Positions 55,011-63,728 are shown, numbered from the stretch's first letter. The stretch is 64,000 bases of DNA from Pseudonocardia sulfidoxydans NBRC 16205 (GCF_007989085.1 NZ_BJVJ01000030.1:1-64000), one strand, 5' to 3'. Numbers and translations are program-made. Notes: generated by a model not told the origin, from the sequence alone.

Positions 55011-56293
55011 CGGCCGTCACCCGTCGCGTTCGTATCGCCTACGGCGAGCACGGGCTCGACATCGACGTCCCGGTCGACGCGACCGTCATCGAGCCGCTCT
55101 TCGAGCGGGCGGCCGACGACCAGGAAGCCGTGCTCCGCGACGCGCTACGCCGCCCCGTCGCCGGCCCGCCCCTGCGAGAGCGCGTCCGAGGCCGCGGCTC
55201 GGTGGCGATATCGATGTGTGACCTGACCCGCCCGCAGCCCCGGCAAGCCATGGTGCAGGCGATCCTCGACGAGATCGAGGGGCTCGTGCCGCTGCGCGAC
55301 GTCGTCGTGCTCGTCGCGACGGGCACCCACCGTGGAAACACGGCCGAGGAGATCCGGGAGATGCTCGGCGACGAAATCCCGCGACAGGTCCGCGTCGTCA
55401 ACCACGACGCCCGGGACCGGAGCACGCTTCTGTGGTGCGGTGTGCGCGGCGACGGCGTACCGGTCTGGCTCAACCGGGAGTGGATGGACGCCGGCGTTCG
55501 CATCACGACCGGGTTCGTCGAACCGCACTTCTTCGCCGGCTTCTCCGGCGGACCCAAACTCGCCGCGCCCGGGCTGGCCGCGCTGGAGACCGTGATGGTG
55601 CTGCACGACGCGCGTCGGATCGGCCATCCGGACGCACGGTGGGGAGTCTGCGAGGGCAATCCGGTGCACGACGACATCCGCGCGATCGCGGCGGAGACGG
55701 GAGTCGACTTCGCCTTGGACGTCATCCTCAACCGCGACAAGGGCATCGTCGCGGCATACGGCGGCGCCCTGGCCGAGATGCACGCGGCCGCCCGGTCCCA
55801 CGCCCGCCGGCTGAGCATGCGCGAGGTCGACGCGCCGGCCGACGTCGTGGTGACCACCAACTCCGGCTATCCGCTCGACCAGAATCTCTATCAGGCCGTG
55901 AAGGGCATGTCCGCTGCCGCCCAGGTGGTGCGCCCGGGTGGGACGATCGTGTGCGCGGCCGAGTGCCGTGACGGGTTCCCCGACCACGGGGAGTACCGCG
56001 AGATCCTCCAAACGGCACCGTCGCCGCAGGCGCTGCTCGACAGCATCCGGAGCCGCAGGGATACCGTGCCTGACCAGTGGCAGGTGCAGATCCAGGCGCG
56101 GATCCAGGTGCAGGCCGACGTTGTAGTCCACGCCTCGTACCTCTCGGACGCGGACCTGCGGCAGGCCCACCTGCAGCCCACGCACGACATCAGCGAGGTT
56201 GTCGCGGACCGCGTCGCCCGAGTGGGCGCGGGCGCCCGCGTCGTGGTGTTGCCCGAGGGGCCGCAGACGATCCCGTACCTGGCCGCGCGATGA
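55007..56293 (+). CDS. larA: LarA-type nickel-dependent 2-hydroxyacid racemase/epimerase
   Basis: 428 aa, GTG start overlapping the tetR stop. LarA carries a nickel-pincer nucleotide bound to a Lys. The residues known for Lactiplantibacillus LarA fall at the same numbers: Arg75 (DLTRPQ), His108 (GTHRGN), His174 and Lys184 in EPHFFAGFSGGPKLAAPG, His200 (LHDARR), and Lys299 (AVKGMS) near Lys298. So an active nickel enzyme is expected. LarA homologues act on lactate, malate, phenyllactate or sugar acids; the glycerate kinase beside it suggests a short hydroxy acid. The cofactor genes larB, larC and larE are not in the window. Confidence 0.9.
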   Translation: MTAVTRRVRIAYGEHGLDIDVPVDATVIEPLFERAADDQEAVLRDALRRPVAGPPLRERVRGRGSVAISMCDLTRPQPRQAMVQAILDEIEGLVPLRDVVVLVATGTHRGNTAEEIREMLGDEIPRQVRVVNHDARDRSTLLWCGVRGDGVPVWLNREWMDAGVRITTGFVEPHFFAGFSGGPKLAAPGLAALETVMVLHDARRIGHPDARWGVCEGNPVHDDIRAIAAETGVDFALDVILNRDKGIVAAYGGALAEMHAAARSHARRLSMREVDAPADVVVTTNSGYPLDQNLYQAVKGMSAAAQVVRPGGTIVCAAECRDGFPDHGEYREILQTAPSPQALLDSIRSRRDTVPDQWQVQIQARIQVQADVVVHASYLSDADLRQAHLQPTHDISEVVADRVARVGAGARVVVLPEGPQTIPYLAAR

Positions 56294-57375
56294 CCCGCGT
56301 CCTGGTTGCCCCGGACAAGTTCAAGGGCACGCTGAGCGCGAGCGAAGTAGCCGACGCGGTGGCGACCGGCCTGGGCGAGCACGGCGTCGAGACGGTGCGG
56401 ATGCCCCTCGCCGACGGCGGCGACGGCAGCGTCGACGCCGCCGTCGCAGCTGGCTTCACTCGCGTCGGACCCGCGGCATACGCCGGTGCGACCGGGGTCG
56501 TCGAGGTGGCCAACACCTGCGGCGTCGTGCTGGTCGGCACCGGCGACCCGATGGGTGCGTCAAGCGTGCCGTTCGGGCAGACGGTCGCGGAAACGGCCAG
56601 GAACGGACGGCGCCGGATCGTGCTGGCCCTCGGTGGCAGCGCCTCGACAGATGGCGGGGCCGGTCTGCTGGCTGCGTGCGGGTACTCCTTCCTCGATGCC
56701 CATGGCCACGAACTCGAGCCGTGCGGTGCGACGCTCGAACGCATCACGCGCATCCGTCGGCCCGATCGCGACCTCATGGACGGCATCGATCTCCTCATCG
56801 CCGGTGACGTCGAGAACCCGTTGCTCGGCGCCCATGGAGCCGCCCGGGACTTCGCTCCGCAGAAGGGCGCCTCACCGGCTCAGGTCGAGCGGCTCGAGGT
56901 CGGTCTGGCCAACCTGGTCGCCGTCCTCGAACGCGACGTCCGTCCGGACGCCACCTCGCTCGCCGGCCTGCCCGGCAGCGGAGCGGCCGGCGGTCTCGGC
57001 TTCGCGGCCCGCGTCCTCGGGGCCGAGATGACCTCCGGCGCCGCCTTCTTCCTCGACCTCCTGGGGTTCGACACCGCGGTGGCCGACTGTGCTGCCGTCG
57101 TGACGGGCGAGGGACGGCTGGACGTACAGACCCTCGGAGGCAAGCTGCCGGCCGTCGTCATCAGGCGTGCCGCAGGTCGACCCGTCCATCTCGTCGTCGG
57201 GCGGGACGACCTCGGTCTCGAGGGCGCACAGCGACTCGGCGCCGCATCCGTCTCCGCGGTCGTCGACCGGACGACATGCGACCCCGCCGACGATCCGGGC
57301 CTGTCCCGGTGGTTGTTGCGCCGCATCGGCCACGACCTGGCGAGCCGGGTCGGCACACCCGCGTTCCGCGGTTGA
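56290..57375 (+). CDS. Glycerate kinase (GK-II/GlxK type)
   Basis: 361 aa. Motifs: VLVAPDKFKGTLSASEVADA at the start, GLAPLADGGDGSVDA-type region (PLADGGDGS), ALGGSASTDGGAGLL and GDVENPLLGAHGAA...FAPQKGAS. Phosphorylates D-glycerate to 2- or 3-phosphoglycerate with ATP. ATG overlaps the larA stop. This is the last gene of the operon, and it would route a three-carbon product into glycolysis. Confidence 0.92.
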   Translation: MTRVLVAPDKFKGTLSASEVADAVATGLGEHGVETVRMPLADGGDGSVDAAVAAGFTRVGPAAYAGATGVVEVANTCGVVLVGTGDPMGASSVPFGQTVAETARNGRRRIVLALGGSASTDGGAGLLAACGYSFLDAHGHELEPCGATLERITRIRRPDRDLMDGIDLLIAGDVENPLLGAHGAARDFAPQKGASPAQVERLEVGLANLVAVLERDVRPDATSLAGLPGSGAAGGLGFAARVLGAEMTSGAAFFLDLLGFDTAVADCAAVVTGEGRLDVQTLGGKLPAVVIRRAAGRPVHLVVGRDDLGLEGAQRLGAASVSAVVDRTTCDPADDPGLSRWLLRRIGHDLASRVGTPAFRG

Positions 57376-57402
57376 TGGCCACCCCAGCAGGTGCCCCACG
57401 CG

Positions 57403-57560
57403 TCAACCTCGCGCCTTCACCAGCAGCTTCCATCTCGAGACCATCACGGTCTCGTCCCGCTGGTCGACGATCTCACGGGCCATGGTGACGACGCCGCGGC
57501 CGGGTTCCTGCCCGGCTTGCAGCCGGTGATGGTCAGGTTCAGTTCCCGTCGATGTGGCAC
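57403..57560 (-). pseudogene. Remnant of a MaoC-like dehydratase 3' end
   Basis: On the minus strand one frame ends GRGVVTMAREIVDQRDETVM followed by VSRWKLLVKARG and TGA, which resembles the end of MaoC/hot-dog acyl dehydratases. The part before it reads RRELNLTITGCKPGRNP in another frame, so a frameshift lies near 57497. No start or N-terminal half is left. It lies in the 329-bp gap between glycerate kinase and arsR and suggests the catabolic gene set was once larger. Confidence 0.45.
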
Positions 57561-57639
57561 GACCGGGTGGATCGGCCTGGGCCTGGCGGAGGCTGAGTCT
57601 CCATACTCCCCCGGCGGCCGCCGCCCTCCTCAGATTTCG

Positions 57640-57661
57640 CAGTTGCTAATGTTTGCAACTG
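57640..57661. promoter_or_regulatory. Palindrome CAGTTGC-N8-GCAACTG, candidate ArsR operator
   Basis: CAGTTGC (57640-57646) and GCAACTG (57655-57661) are perfect complements around an AT-rich TAATGTTT. It lies 43 bases before the regulator start, in an otherwise GC-rich region, and fits the size of ArsR-family sites. Autoregulation and control of the hyf operon are likely. Confidence 0.6.
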
Positions 57662-57704
57662 ATGAGCGCGTGTGAAGATGGGACGCCGAAGGAGGTGGGC
57701 GTTT

Positions 57705-58031
57705 GTGAGCACGCCGCTGTATCAGGCGAAGGCGGAGTTCTTCAAGACGCTGGGCCACCCGGTGCGGATCCGGGTACTGGAGCTGTTGAGCGTGCGCGAG
57801 CACGCCGTGTCGGAGCTGTTGGCCGAGATCGCCGTCGAGCCGGCGAACCTGTCGCAGCAGCTGGCGGTGTTGCGCCGGGCCGGTCTGGTGCGCACGCGCA
57901 GGGAGGGTTCGGCGGTGTTCTACTCGCTGACGGGCCCGGAGGTGTCGGAGCTGCTGGCCGTGGCGCGGGCGATCCTGACCGGTGTCTTGTCCGGGCAGGC
58001 CGAGTTGCTCGAGGAGTTGCGCCTGGCGTGA
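57705..58031 (+). CDS. ArsR-family regulator, Rv0081-like
   Basis: 108 aa winged helix. Starts VSTPLYQAKAEFFKTLGHPV at GTG 57705, with GGAGGT eight bases upstream; a longer frame from 57672 lacks support. Recognition region EPANLSQQLAVLRRAGLV, wing TRREGSAVFYSL. The typical metal-binding Cys residues are absent, as in mycobacterial Rv0081, the hypoxia-related regulator found in front of the same hydrogenase-like operon. Binds DNA as a dimer. Confidence 0.9.
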   Translation: MSTPLYQAKAEFFKTLGHPVRIRVLELLSVREHAVSELLAEIAVEPANLSQQLAVLRRAGLVRTRREGSAVFYSLTGPEVSELLAVARAILTGVLSGQAELLEELRLA

Positions 58032-58056
58032 TCGGTGACGGCGCCGGGGTGGTCCG

Positions 58057-58542
58057 GTGCTGAGCCTGTGGCAGGCGATCCGTCGGGTCGGCCGGGTGGC
58101 GGAACCGGCCCCCGCGGGGCCCGCGGGTCCGGCTCCCGCGGCGGCCGGTGAGCTGGCGGGGTCGGTGCAGGTCCGACACGTCGACGCCGGTTCGTGCAAC
58201 GGCTGCGAGGTGGAGATCGGCGCGGCGTTCGGTCCGGTGTACGACGCGGAGCGCTACGGCGCCCGACTGGTCGCGTCGCCGCGGCACGCGGACGCGTTGC
58301 TCGTCACCGGTGTGGTGACCCGGAACATGGCCGAACCGCTGCGTCGCACCTACGAGGCGGTCGCCGAGCCGAAAGCCGTCGTCGCGGTCGGTGACTGTGC
58401 CCGCAACTGCGGCGTGTTCGCCGGGGCCTACGGCGTCGTCGGGGCGGTTGCCGACGTCGTCCCGGTCGATGCGGAGGTCGTCGGCTGCCCGCCGCGCCCG
58501 GAAACGATCGTGGCCGCGCTGCGGTTGCTCACCGGTCGGTGA
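58057..58542 (+). CDS. Hydrogenase-4/complex I small subunit (NuoB/HycG-like)
   Basis: 161 aa. Ligands for one [4Fe-4S] cluster: Cys47 and Cys50 (GSCNGCEVEI), Cys114 (GDCARNCG) and Cys144 (VVGCPPRPETI). Cys118 is extra. It should pass electrons between the large subunit and an outside partner at the membrane surface. A Pro/Ala-rich N-terminal stretch replaces the longer ferredoxin-like parts seen in some relatives. Matches the Rv0082 position behind the regulator. Confidence 0.9.
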   Translation: MLSLWQAIRRVGRVAEPAPAGPAGPAPAAAGELAGSVQVRHVDAGSCNGCEVEIGAAFGPVYDAERYGARLVASPRHADALLVTGVVTRNMAEPLRRTYEAVAEPKAVVAVGDCARNCGVFAGAYGVVGAVADVVPVDAEVVGCPPRPETIVAALRLLTGR

Positions 58543-58544
58543 AC

Positions 58545-58578
58545 CCGGTGAACGCGGTGGTCCGGTGAACGCGGTGGC
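58545..58578 (+). repeat. 17-bp tandem duplication at the hyfB start, with a six-codon leader frame
   Basis: CCGGTGAACGCGGTGGT at 58545-58561 is repeated at 58562-58578 with only the last base changed. The second copy provides the GTG of hyfB. The first provides a GTG (58548) followed by six codons and a TGA that overlaps the hyfB start. Confidence 0.6.
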
Positions 58579-60580
58579 CTGGGGCCTGGTGTCGGCGGTC
58601 GCCTTCGCAGCGGGCGGGACAGCCGCGGCTCCGGTCGTGCCGCGCCGTCACCGGCCGGCGGTGACAGGCGGCTGCGTGGTGGCGGCCGGGCTGCTCGGGG
58701 CCGTCGCAGGGGTGGTCGCGATGACCGGTACGGCCTGGTCGGTCGCACTGCCCGGGTTGCTACCGCTGACCGGTCTGGAGTTCGACGTCGACCCGCTGTC
58801 GGGGGTGTTCCTCGCGGTGGGGGGCGCGGTGGCTGTCGCGGCCGGCATCTTCGCGGTCGGCGCGACGCGACACGGCCTGGACCGGCCCGGCGTGCAGGCC
58901 GCGCTGCCGGCGTTCATCGGGTCGTTGCTGCTGGTCCCGGCCGCGGGCAGCATCGGGACGTTGCTGTGGTGCTGGGAGCTGATGGCGCTGACGTCGCTGG
59001 TGCTCGTGGTGGCCGAGCACCGGGAGCGTCCCGCCGTGGCGTCGGCCGGGCTCTGGTACGCGGTGATGACGCACGTCGGGTTCGTGGCGATCATGGTCGG
59101 AATGCTCGTCGCGGCGGGTCCGGCCGAGGACGGGTCGTTCGTGGCCGTCCGCGCGGGTGCCGCCGACCTGTCGCCCGCGGCGGCGAGCCTGGCGTTCCTC
59201 GTCTGTCTGGCCGGGTTCGGGTCGAAGGCCGGGATGGTGCCGCTGCACCCGTGGCTGCCGCGGGCTCATCCGGAGGCACCGAGCCATGTGTCGGCGTTGA
59301 TGTCGGCGGCGATGGTGAACCTGGGGGTCTACGGGGTCGTGCGGGTGGGGATCGACCTGCTCGGCGGTGGCCCGTCGTGGTGGTGGGTCACGGTGCTCGT
59401 CCTCGGCGCGGTCTCGGCGGTGTACGGGATCTTGCAGGCCGCCGTCGGCAGCGACCTGAAACGGCTGCTCGGCTACTCCACGACCGAGAACATGGGGCTG
59501 GTCCTGGTCGCCGTCGGCGCCTGCGGGATGTTCGCCGCCGGCGGGGACCGCGCGCTCGCGGGCCTGGCCCTGACCGCGGCGCTGCTGCACCTCATGACGC
59601 ATGCGGCGTTCAAGACGGTGCTGTTCCTGTCCGCGGGTTCGGTCCTGCACGCGACCGGCAGCCGTGACCTGGACGCACTCGGCGGGCTGCGGAGCCGGAT
59701 GCCTGTGACGACGGCGGCGTTCGGGGTCGGCGCGCTGTCGGCGTCGGCGCTGCCGCCCGGCGCGGCGTTCGTCAGCGAGTGGCTGCTGCTGCAGGCGCTG
59801 ATCCACGGGCTACCGGCCCCAGGCGTGGTGCCCGCGGTGGTGCTGCCGCTCGGGGTCGCCGCGATCGCGCTGACCGCCGGGCTCGCCGTCGCGACGTTCG
59901 TCAAGGCGTTCGGGATCGGGTTCCTCGGCCGGCCACGCAGCGGGGCGGCCGCTGCCGCGACCGAGAGCGGGCCCGCGATGCTGGCCGGGATCGGGCTGGC
60001 CGCGCTCGCCTGCGTGGCGCTGGCGGTCGGGCCGACCGTGGTGCTCCCGACGTTGGCCGACATCGCCGGCGGTCTCGTGCACGCCGCGCCGGCGGTGACC
60101 GGAACGGTCGCCATCGAGCTCGTCGGGGTGACCGGCGTGCTGTCACCGCTGCTGCTCGTCGCCGCGTCGGCCGTGGGAACGGCGTCGGTCGTGGGCGGCG
60201 TGCGGCTGTTGGCCCGCCGCCGCGACCGCCGGCGGGCGCGGCTGTGGGACTGTGGGGCCGGCCCGCTCTCGGCGCGCATGGAGTACACGGCGACGTCGTT
60301 CGCCGAGCCGCTGCAACGGGTGTTCGACGGCGTGCTGGCCTCGGAGCAGGACGTCGACGTCAGCCATCACCGGGAGTCGCGCTACCTGGTCGCGGCGGTG
60401 TCCTACCGGCGTGCGCTGCCCGACCGGGTCGAACGCCGGCTCTACACACCGCTGCTGCACGCGATGACGACGTGGGGTCGTGTCGGCCGTGGCCTGGCGA
60501 CCGGGAGCGTGCACCGCTACCTCGGCTACGGGTTCGTCACGCTGTGCGGGCTGCTCGCCCTGCTCGTGGTGACCCGGTGA
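58565..60580 (+). CDS. hyfB: Hydrogenase-4 component B-like proton-pumping subunit
   Basis: 671 aa, about 15-16 helices, antiporter-like (NuoL/M/Mrp family). Conserved pump regions include GFGSKAGMVPLHPWLPRAHP, PSHVSALMSAAMVNLGVYG and LLHLMTHAAFKTVLFLSAGS. The C-terminal 110 residues form a soluble-like tail (RMEYTATSFAEPLQRVFDGV). It would move protons or sodium when the complex turns over. Corresponds to Rv0083. Confidence 0.92.
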   Translation: MNAVAWGLVSAVAFAAGGTAAAPVVPRRHRPAVTGGCVVAAGLLGAVAGVVAMTGTAWSVALPGLLPLTGLEFDVDPLSGVFLAVGGAVAVAAGIFAVGATRHGLDRPGVQAALPAFIGSLLLVPAAGSIGTLLWCWELMALTSLVLVVAEHRERPAVASAGLWYAVMTHVGFVAIMVGMLVAAGPAEDGSFVAVRAGAADLSPAAASLAFLVCLAGFGSKAGMVPLHPWLPRAHPEAPSHVSALMSAAMVNLGVYGVVRVGIDLLGGGPSWWWVTVLVLGAVSAVYGILQAAVGSDLKRLLGYSTTENMGLVLVAVGACGMFAAGGDRALAGLALTAALLHLMTHAAFKTVLFLSAGSVLHATGSRDLDALGGLRSRMPVTTAAFGVGALSASALPPGAAFVSEWLLLQALIHGLPAPGVVPAVVLPLGVAAIALTAGLAVATFVKAFGIGFLGRPRSGAAAAATESGPAMLAGIGLAALACVALAVGPTVVLPTLADIAGGLVHAAPAVTGTVAIELVGVTGVLSPLLLVAASAVGTASVVGGVRLLARRRDRRRARLWDCGAGPLSARMEYTATSFAEPLQRVFDGVLASEQDVDVSHHRESRYLVAAVSYRRALPDRVERRLYTPLLHAMTTWGRVGRGLATGSVHRYLGYGFVTLCGLLALLVVTR

Positions 60581-61524
60581 CCGCGCTCGGCGTCGTCGGC
60601 GGCGTGCTGCAGGCCGCGGTGGTCGTCGGCGGCGCGCCGCTGCTGCTGGGCCTGATGCGCCAGGTCCGGGCCAGGCTGGAGGGCCGCGCCGGGCCGGGCA
60701 TCGGGCAACCCTGGCGTGACCTGCGCAAGCTGCTGCGCAAACAGTCGATCACCCCGCGGGGCACGACTGAGGTCTTCCGGGTCGCCCCGGTGCTGTTGGT
60801 AGCGATGACGCTCGTCGTCGCGGTCGTCGCCCCACTGGTCACCACGGCGTCGGCGGTCCCGGCCGTCGCGGACCTGTTCGTCGTCGTCGCGCTGCTCGCG
60901 CACGCCACGGTGGTGATCGCGCTCGCCGGGCTGGACAGCGGGACCGCGTTCGGGGGGATGGGCGCGAGCCGCGAGGTGACGGTCCTCGCGCTCGTCGAAC
61001 CGACCGCCCTCGTCGCGATCTTCGCGCTCTCCGTGCCCGCCGGCTCGACGAGCCTGCCGGCGATCGTCGGCACCGTTCTCGACGACCCGCAGCGACTGAT
61101 CTCGCCGACCAGCCTGCTCGCCGCGGTCGCACTGGCGACGGTGATCGTCGCCGAGACCGGACGGCTGCCGGTGGACAACCCCTCCACCCACCTCGAACTG
61201 ACCATGATCCACGAGGCGATGGTCCTGGAGTACGCCGGACCGGACCTGGCCCTGGTGGAGCTGGGCTCGGCGATGCGGCTGTCGGTCTACCTCGGGTTGT
61301 TCACCTCGCTGTTCGTGCCGTGGGGGATCGCCACCACCGCGACCCCGCTCGCGCTGGGCGTCGGCGTCGCCGCGCTCGTGGTCAAGGTCGGGGTCGCGGG
61401 AGCGGTGCTGGCCGCGCTCGAGGTGTTCCTGGCCAAGCTGCGGCTGTTCCGCGTGCCCGAGCTGCTCGCCGGGTCGTTCCTGCTGGCCCTGCTCGCCGTC
61501 ACCACCGCCTACGTCCTCGGCTGA
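60577..61524 (+). CDS. hyfC: Hydrogenase-4 component C/HycD-like subunit (NuoH family)
   Basis: 315 aa, eight helices. Quinone-site type regions: RARLEGRAGPGIGQPWRDLR and AETGRLPVDNPSTHLELTMI, followed by HEAMVLEYAGPDLA. The GTG start overlaps the hyfB stop. It connects the peripheral arm to the pump subunits. Confidence 0.93.
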   Translation: MTALGVVGGVLQAAVVVGGAPLLLGLMRQVRARLEGRAGPGIGQPWRDLRKLLRKQSITPRGTTEVFRVAPVLLVAMTLVVAVVAPLVTTASAVPAVADLFVVVALLAHATVVIALAGLDSGTAFGGMGASREVTVLALVEPTALVAIFALSVPAGSTSLPAIVGTVLDDPQRLISPTSLLAAVALATVIVAETGRLPVDNPSTHLELTMIHEAMVLEYAGPDLALVELGSAMRLSVYLGLFTSLFVPWGIATTATPLALGVGVAALVVKVGVAGAVLAALEVFLAKLRLFRVPELLAGSFLLALLAVTTAYVLG

Positions 61525-61557
61525 CCCGAGATCGACCCGAACAGAGGACACACCGGA

Positions 61558-62235
61558 ATGGACCCCGCCGCCATGAGCCCTCCCGCCGTCGCACTGCTCG
61601 ACGTCGCGGCCGGCGCGCTGCTGCTCACCGCCGTTCTCGTGGTGTGGCGGCGCGACCTGCCCACGATCCTGCGGATCTTCACCGCGCACGGGATCGCGCT
61701 CGGTGCCCTGGTCGGCGTGCTGGCGTGGGCGCAGCGGTCGGTGGAGCTCGGCCTGGTGGCCGTCGGGGTACTGGCGGTCCGCGGCGGGTTGCTGCCGTGG
61801 CTGCTGCGACGTGCCCTGGCCAGGGTGGGGCCGGCTCGTCGCGAGCCGCGGCCGGTGGTGGGCGTCGCGGCGTCGTTGCTCGCCGTCGCCGCCCTGGTGA
61901 TGCTGGCGTTCGCGGTGGCGGTCCCCGTCGTCGAGCTCGGCGGGTCCGCCGCGACCCGCGCGGTGCCGGTGGCGGTCGCCGTCGTCCTGATCGGGCTGCT
62001 GGTACTGGTCACCCGCCGGCACACGATCTCCCAACTCGTGGGGTTCCTGTTGGTGGACAACGGGATCACTGCCGCCGGATTCCTCACCACGGCGGGGATC
62101 GGGCTGGTCGTGGAGGTGGGCGTGGCGCTGGACGTGCTGCTGGTGGTGCTCGTGCTGCAGGTGCTCGCCGGGCGGATCCGCGACACGTTCGGCGAGGTCG
62201 ACCTCGGTGAGCTGCGGGAGCTGCGGGACCGATGA
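61558..62235 (+). CDS. hyfE: Hydrogenase-4 component E-like membrane subunit
   Basis: 225 aa with about six to seven helices (NuoK-like core plus extra N-terminal helices): LRIFTAHGIALGALVGVLAW and LVGFLLVDNGITAAGFLTTA. ATG at 61558 or 61573. Corresponds to Rv0085 (hycP). Confidence 0.88.
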   Translation: MDPAAMSPPAVALLDVAAGALLLTAVLVVWRRDLPTILRIFTAHGIALGALVGVLAWAQRSVELGLVAVGVLAVRGGLLPWLLRRALARVGPARREPRPVVGVAASLLAVAALVMLAFAVAVPVVELGGSAATRAVPVAVAVVLIGLLVLVTRRHTISQLVGFLLVDNGITAAGFLTTAGIGLVVEVGVALDVLLVVLVLQVLAGRIRDTFGEVDLGELRELRDR

Positions 62236-63728
62236 CGACGACGCTTCCCGTCGCGGCGCTCGCGTTCGCGCCGATCGCGGTCCCGGCACTCACCGCTGCC
62301 GGCTGCGCCGTCGCCGGTCGTCGCACGGCCGGTGCCGCGGGTGTGGTGTGTGCGCTCGCCATGCTCGCCGCGGCGGTCGGCCTCGGGGCGCGGGTCGTCG
62401 GCTCCGGCCCGGTCGAGGTCGCGGGGCTGCGGGTCGACGCGTTGAGCGCGTTCATGCTGGTCGTGATCGGCGCGGTGGCGACGATCGTTGCCGTCGCCAC
62501 CCCTGCCCACGTGGCCACCGAGGTCGCCGCCGGACGGCTCGCGCCGAGGACCGCGCGCCGCCAGGGCGTGCTCGTGCACGCGTTCCTGGCCGCGATGACC
62601 CTGGCCGTGCTGGCCGCCGACCTCGGCGTGCTCTGGGTCGCCGTCGAGGCGACCACGATCGTCACGGCCTTCCTCGTCGGGCAGGGACGGACCCGGGGCT
62701 CGGTCGAGGCCGCCTGGAAGTACGTCGTCATCTGCTCGACCGGCATCGCCCTCGCCCTGCTGGGCCTGGTCCTGCTCAACCACGCCGCCGCACACGCACG
62801 ACCCGGCGCCGACGGACCGGGCCTGGACTGGGCCGCGCTGGTCGCCGCGGCTCCCGCGCTCGACCCCGGCGTCACCCGGATCGCCGTGGTCCTGCTCCTG
62901 CTCGGCTTCGGGGCCAAGGCCGGGCTCGCCCCACTGCACGCCTGGCTGCCCGACGCGCACAGCCAGGCCCCCGCGCCGGTCTCCGCGCTCATGTCGGGTG
63001 TCCTGCTCGCCGTGTCGTTCTCGGCGATCCTGCGCGTCAAGGTGATCGCCGACGCCGCGCTCGGCGCCGGGTTCGCCCGGGCGCTGCTGCTCGGCGCCGC
63101 ACTCGCGTCGCTGACCGTGGCGGCGTCACTGCTGCTGGCCCAGCGCGACTACAAGAGGATGCTCGCCTACTCCAGCATCGAGCACATGGGGCTGCTGGCC
63201 CTCGGCGCCGGCATCGGCGGCGTGGCCGCGACCGCCGCCGTGCTACTGCACCTGCTGGGCCACGGGCTGGTCAAGAGCGCGGCGTTCCTCGGCGCCGGCC
63301 GGGTCGCCCAGCTCACCGGCACCAGCCGGATCGACCGGGTGCGTGGGCTCGTCGCGACCCAACCGGGCCTCGCGGCGGCCTTCGGCCTCGCCGTCCTGGC
63401 CCTGCTCGGGCTGCCCCCGTTCAGCCTGTTCGCCAGCGAGCTCGCGATCGTCCGGGCAGGTCTGGGGGACGCCGTCGGCTGGGCGGTCGTCGTCGCGCTC
63501 GTGCTCGTCGTCGTGATCGGGGCGGCGATGCTGCGGCACACGGGCCGGATGCTGCTCGGTCCCGCACCGGACGGGCCCGGGGCCGCGACCGCGCCCCGAC
63601 GGCTGCCGGGCGGCACCGCGCTCGCCTTGGCCGGCGGCCTGGTCGTCGCCGCGGCGCTCGGGGTGACGGCGGGCCCGCTCACCGACCTGATCACCCAGGC
63701 CACGCAGACCCTCTCCGGAGCACCGTGA
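62232..63728 (+). CDS. hyfF: Hydrogenase-4 component F-like proton-pumping subunit
   Basis: 498 aa second antiporter-like subunit. Motifs: WVAVEATTIVTAFLVGQGR, LLGFGAKAGLAPLHAWLPDA, SQAPAPVSALMSGVLLAVSF and LLHLLGHGLVKSAAFLGAGR. ATG overlaps the hyfE stop. Together with HyfB gives two candidate proton paths. Corresponds to Rv0086 (hycQ). Confidence 0.92.
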   Translation: MTTTLPVAALAFAPIAVPALTAAGCAVAGRRTAGAAGVVCALAMLAAAVGLGARVVGSGPVEVAGLRVDALSAFMLVVIGAVATIVAVATPAHVATEVAAGRLAPRTARRQGVLVHAFLAAMTLAVLAADLGVLWVAVEATTIVTAFLVGQGRTRGSVEAAWKYVVICSTGIALALLGLVLLNHAAAHARPGADGPGLDWAALVAAAPALDPGVTRIAVVLLLLGFGAKAGLAPLHAWLPDAHSQAPAPVSALMSGVLLAVSFSAILRVKVIADAALGAGFARALLLGAALASLTVAASLLLAQRDYKRMLAYSSIEHMGLLALGAGIGGVAATAAVLLHLLGHGLVKSAAFLGAGRVAQLTGTSRIDRVRGLVATQPGLAAAFGLAVLALLGLPPFSLFASELAIVRAGLGDAVGWAVVVALVLVVVIGAAMLRHTGRMLLGPAPDGPGAATAPRRLPGGTALALAGGLVVAAALGVTAGPLTDLITQATQTLSGAP

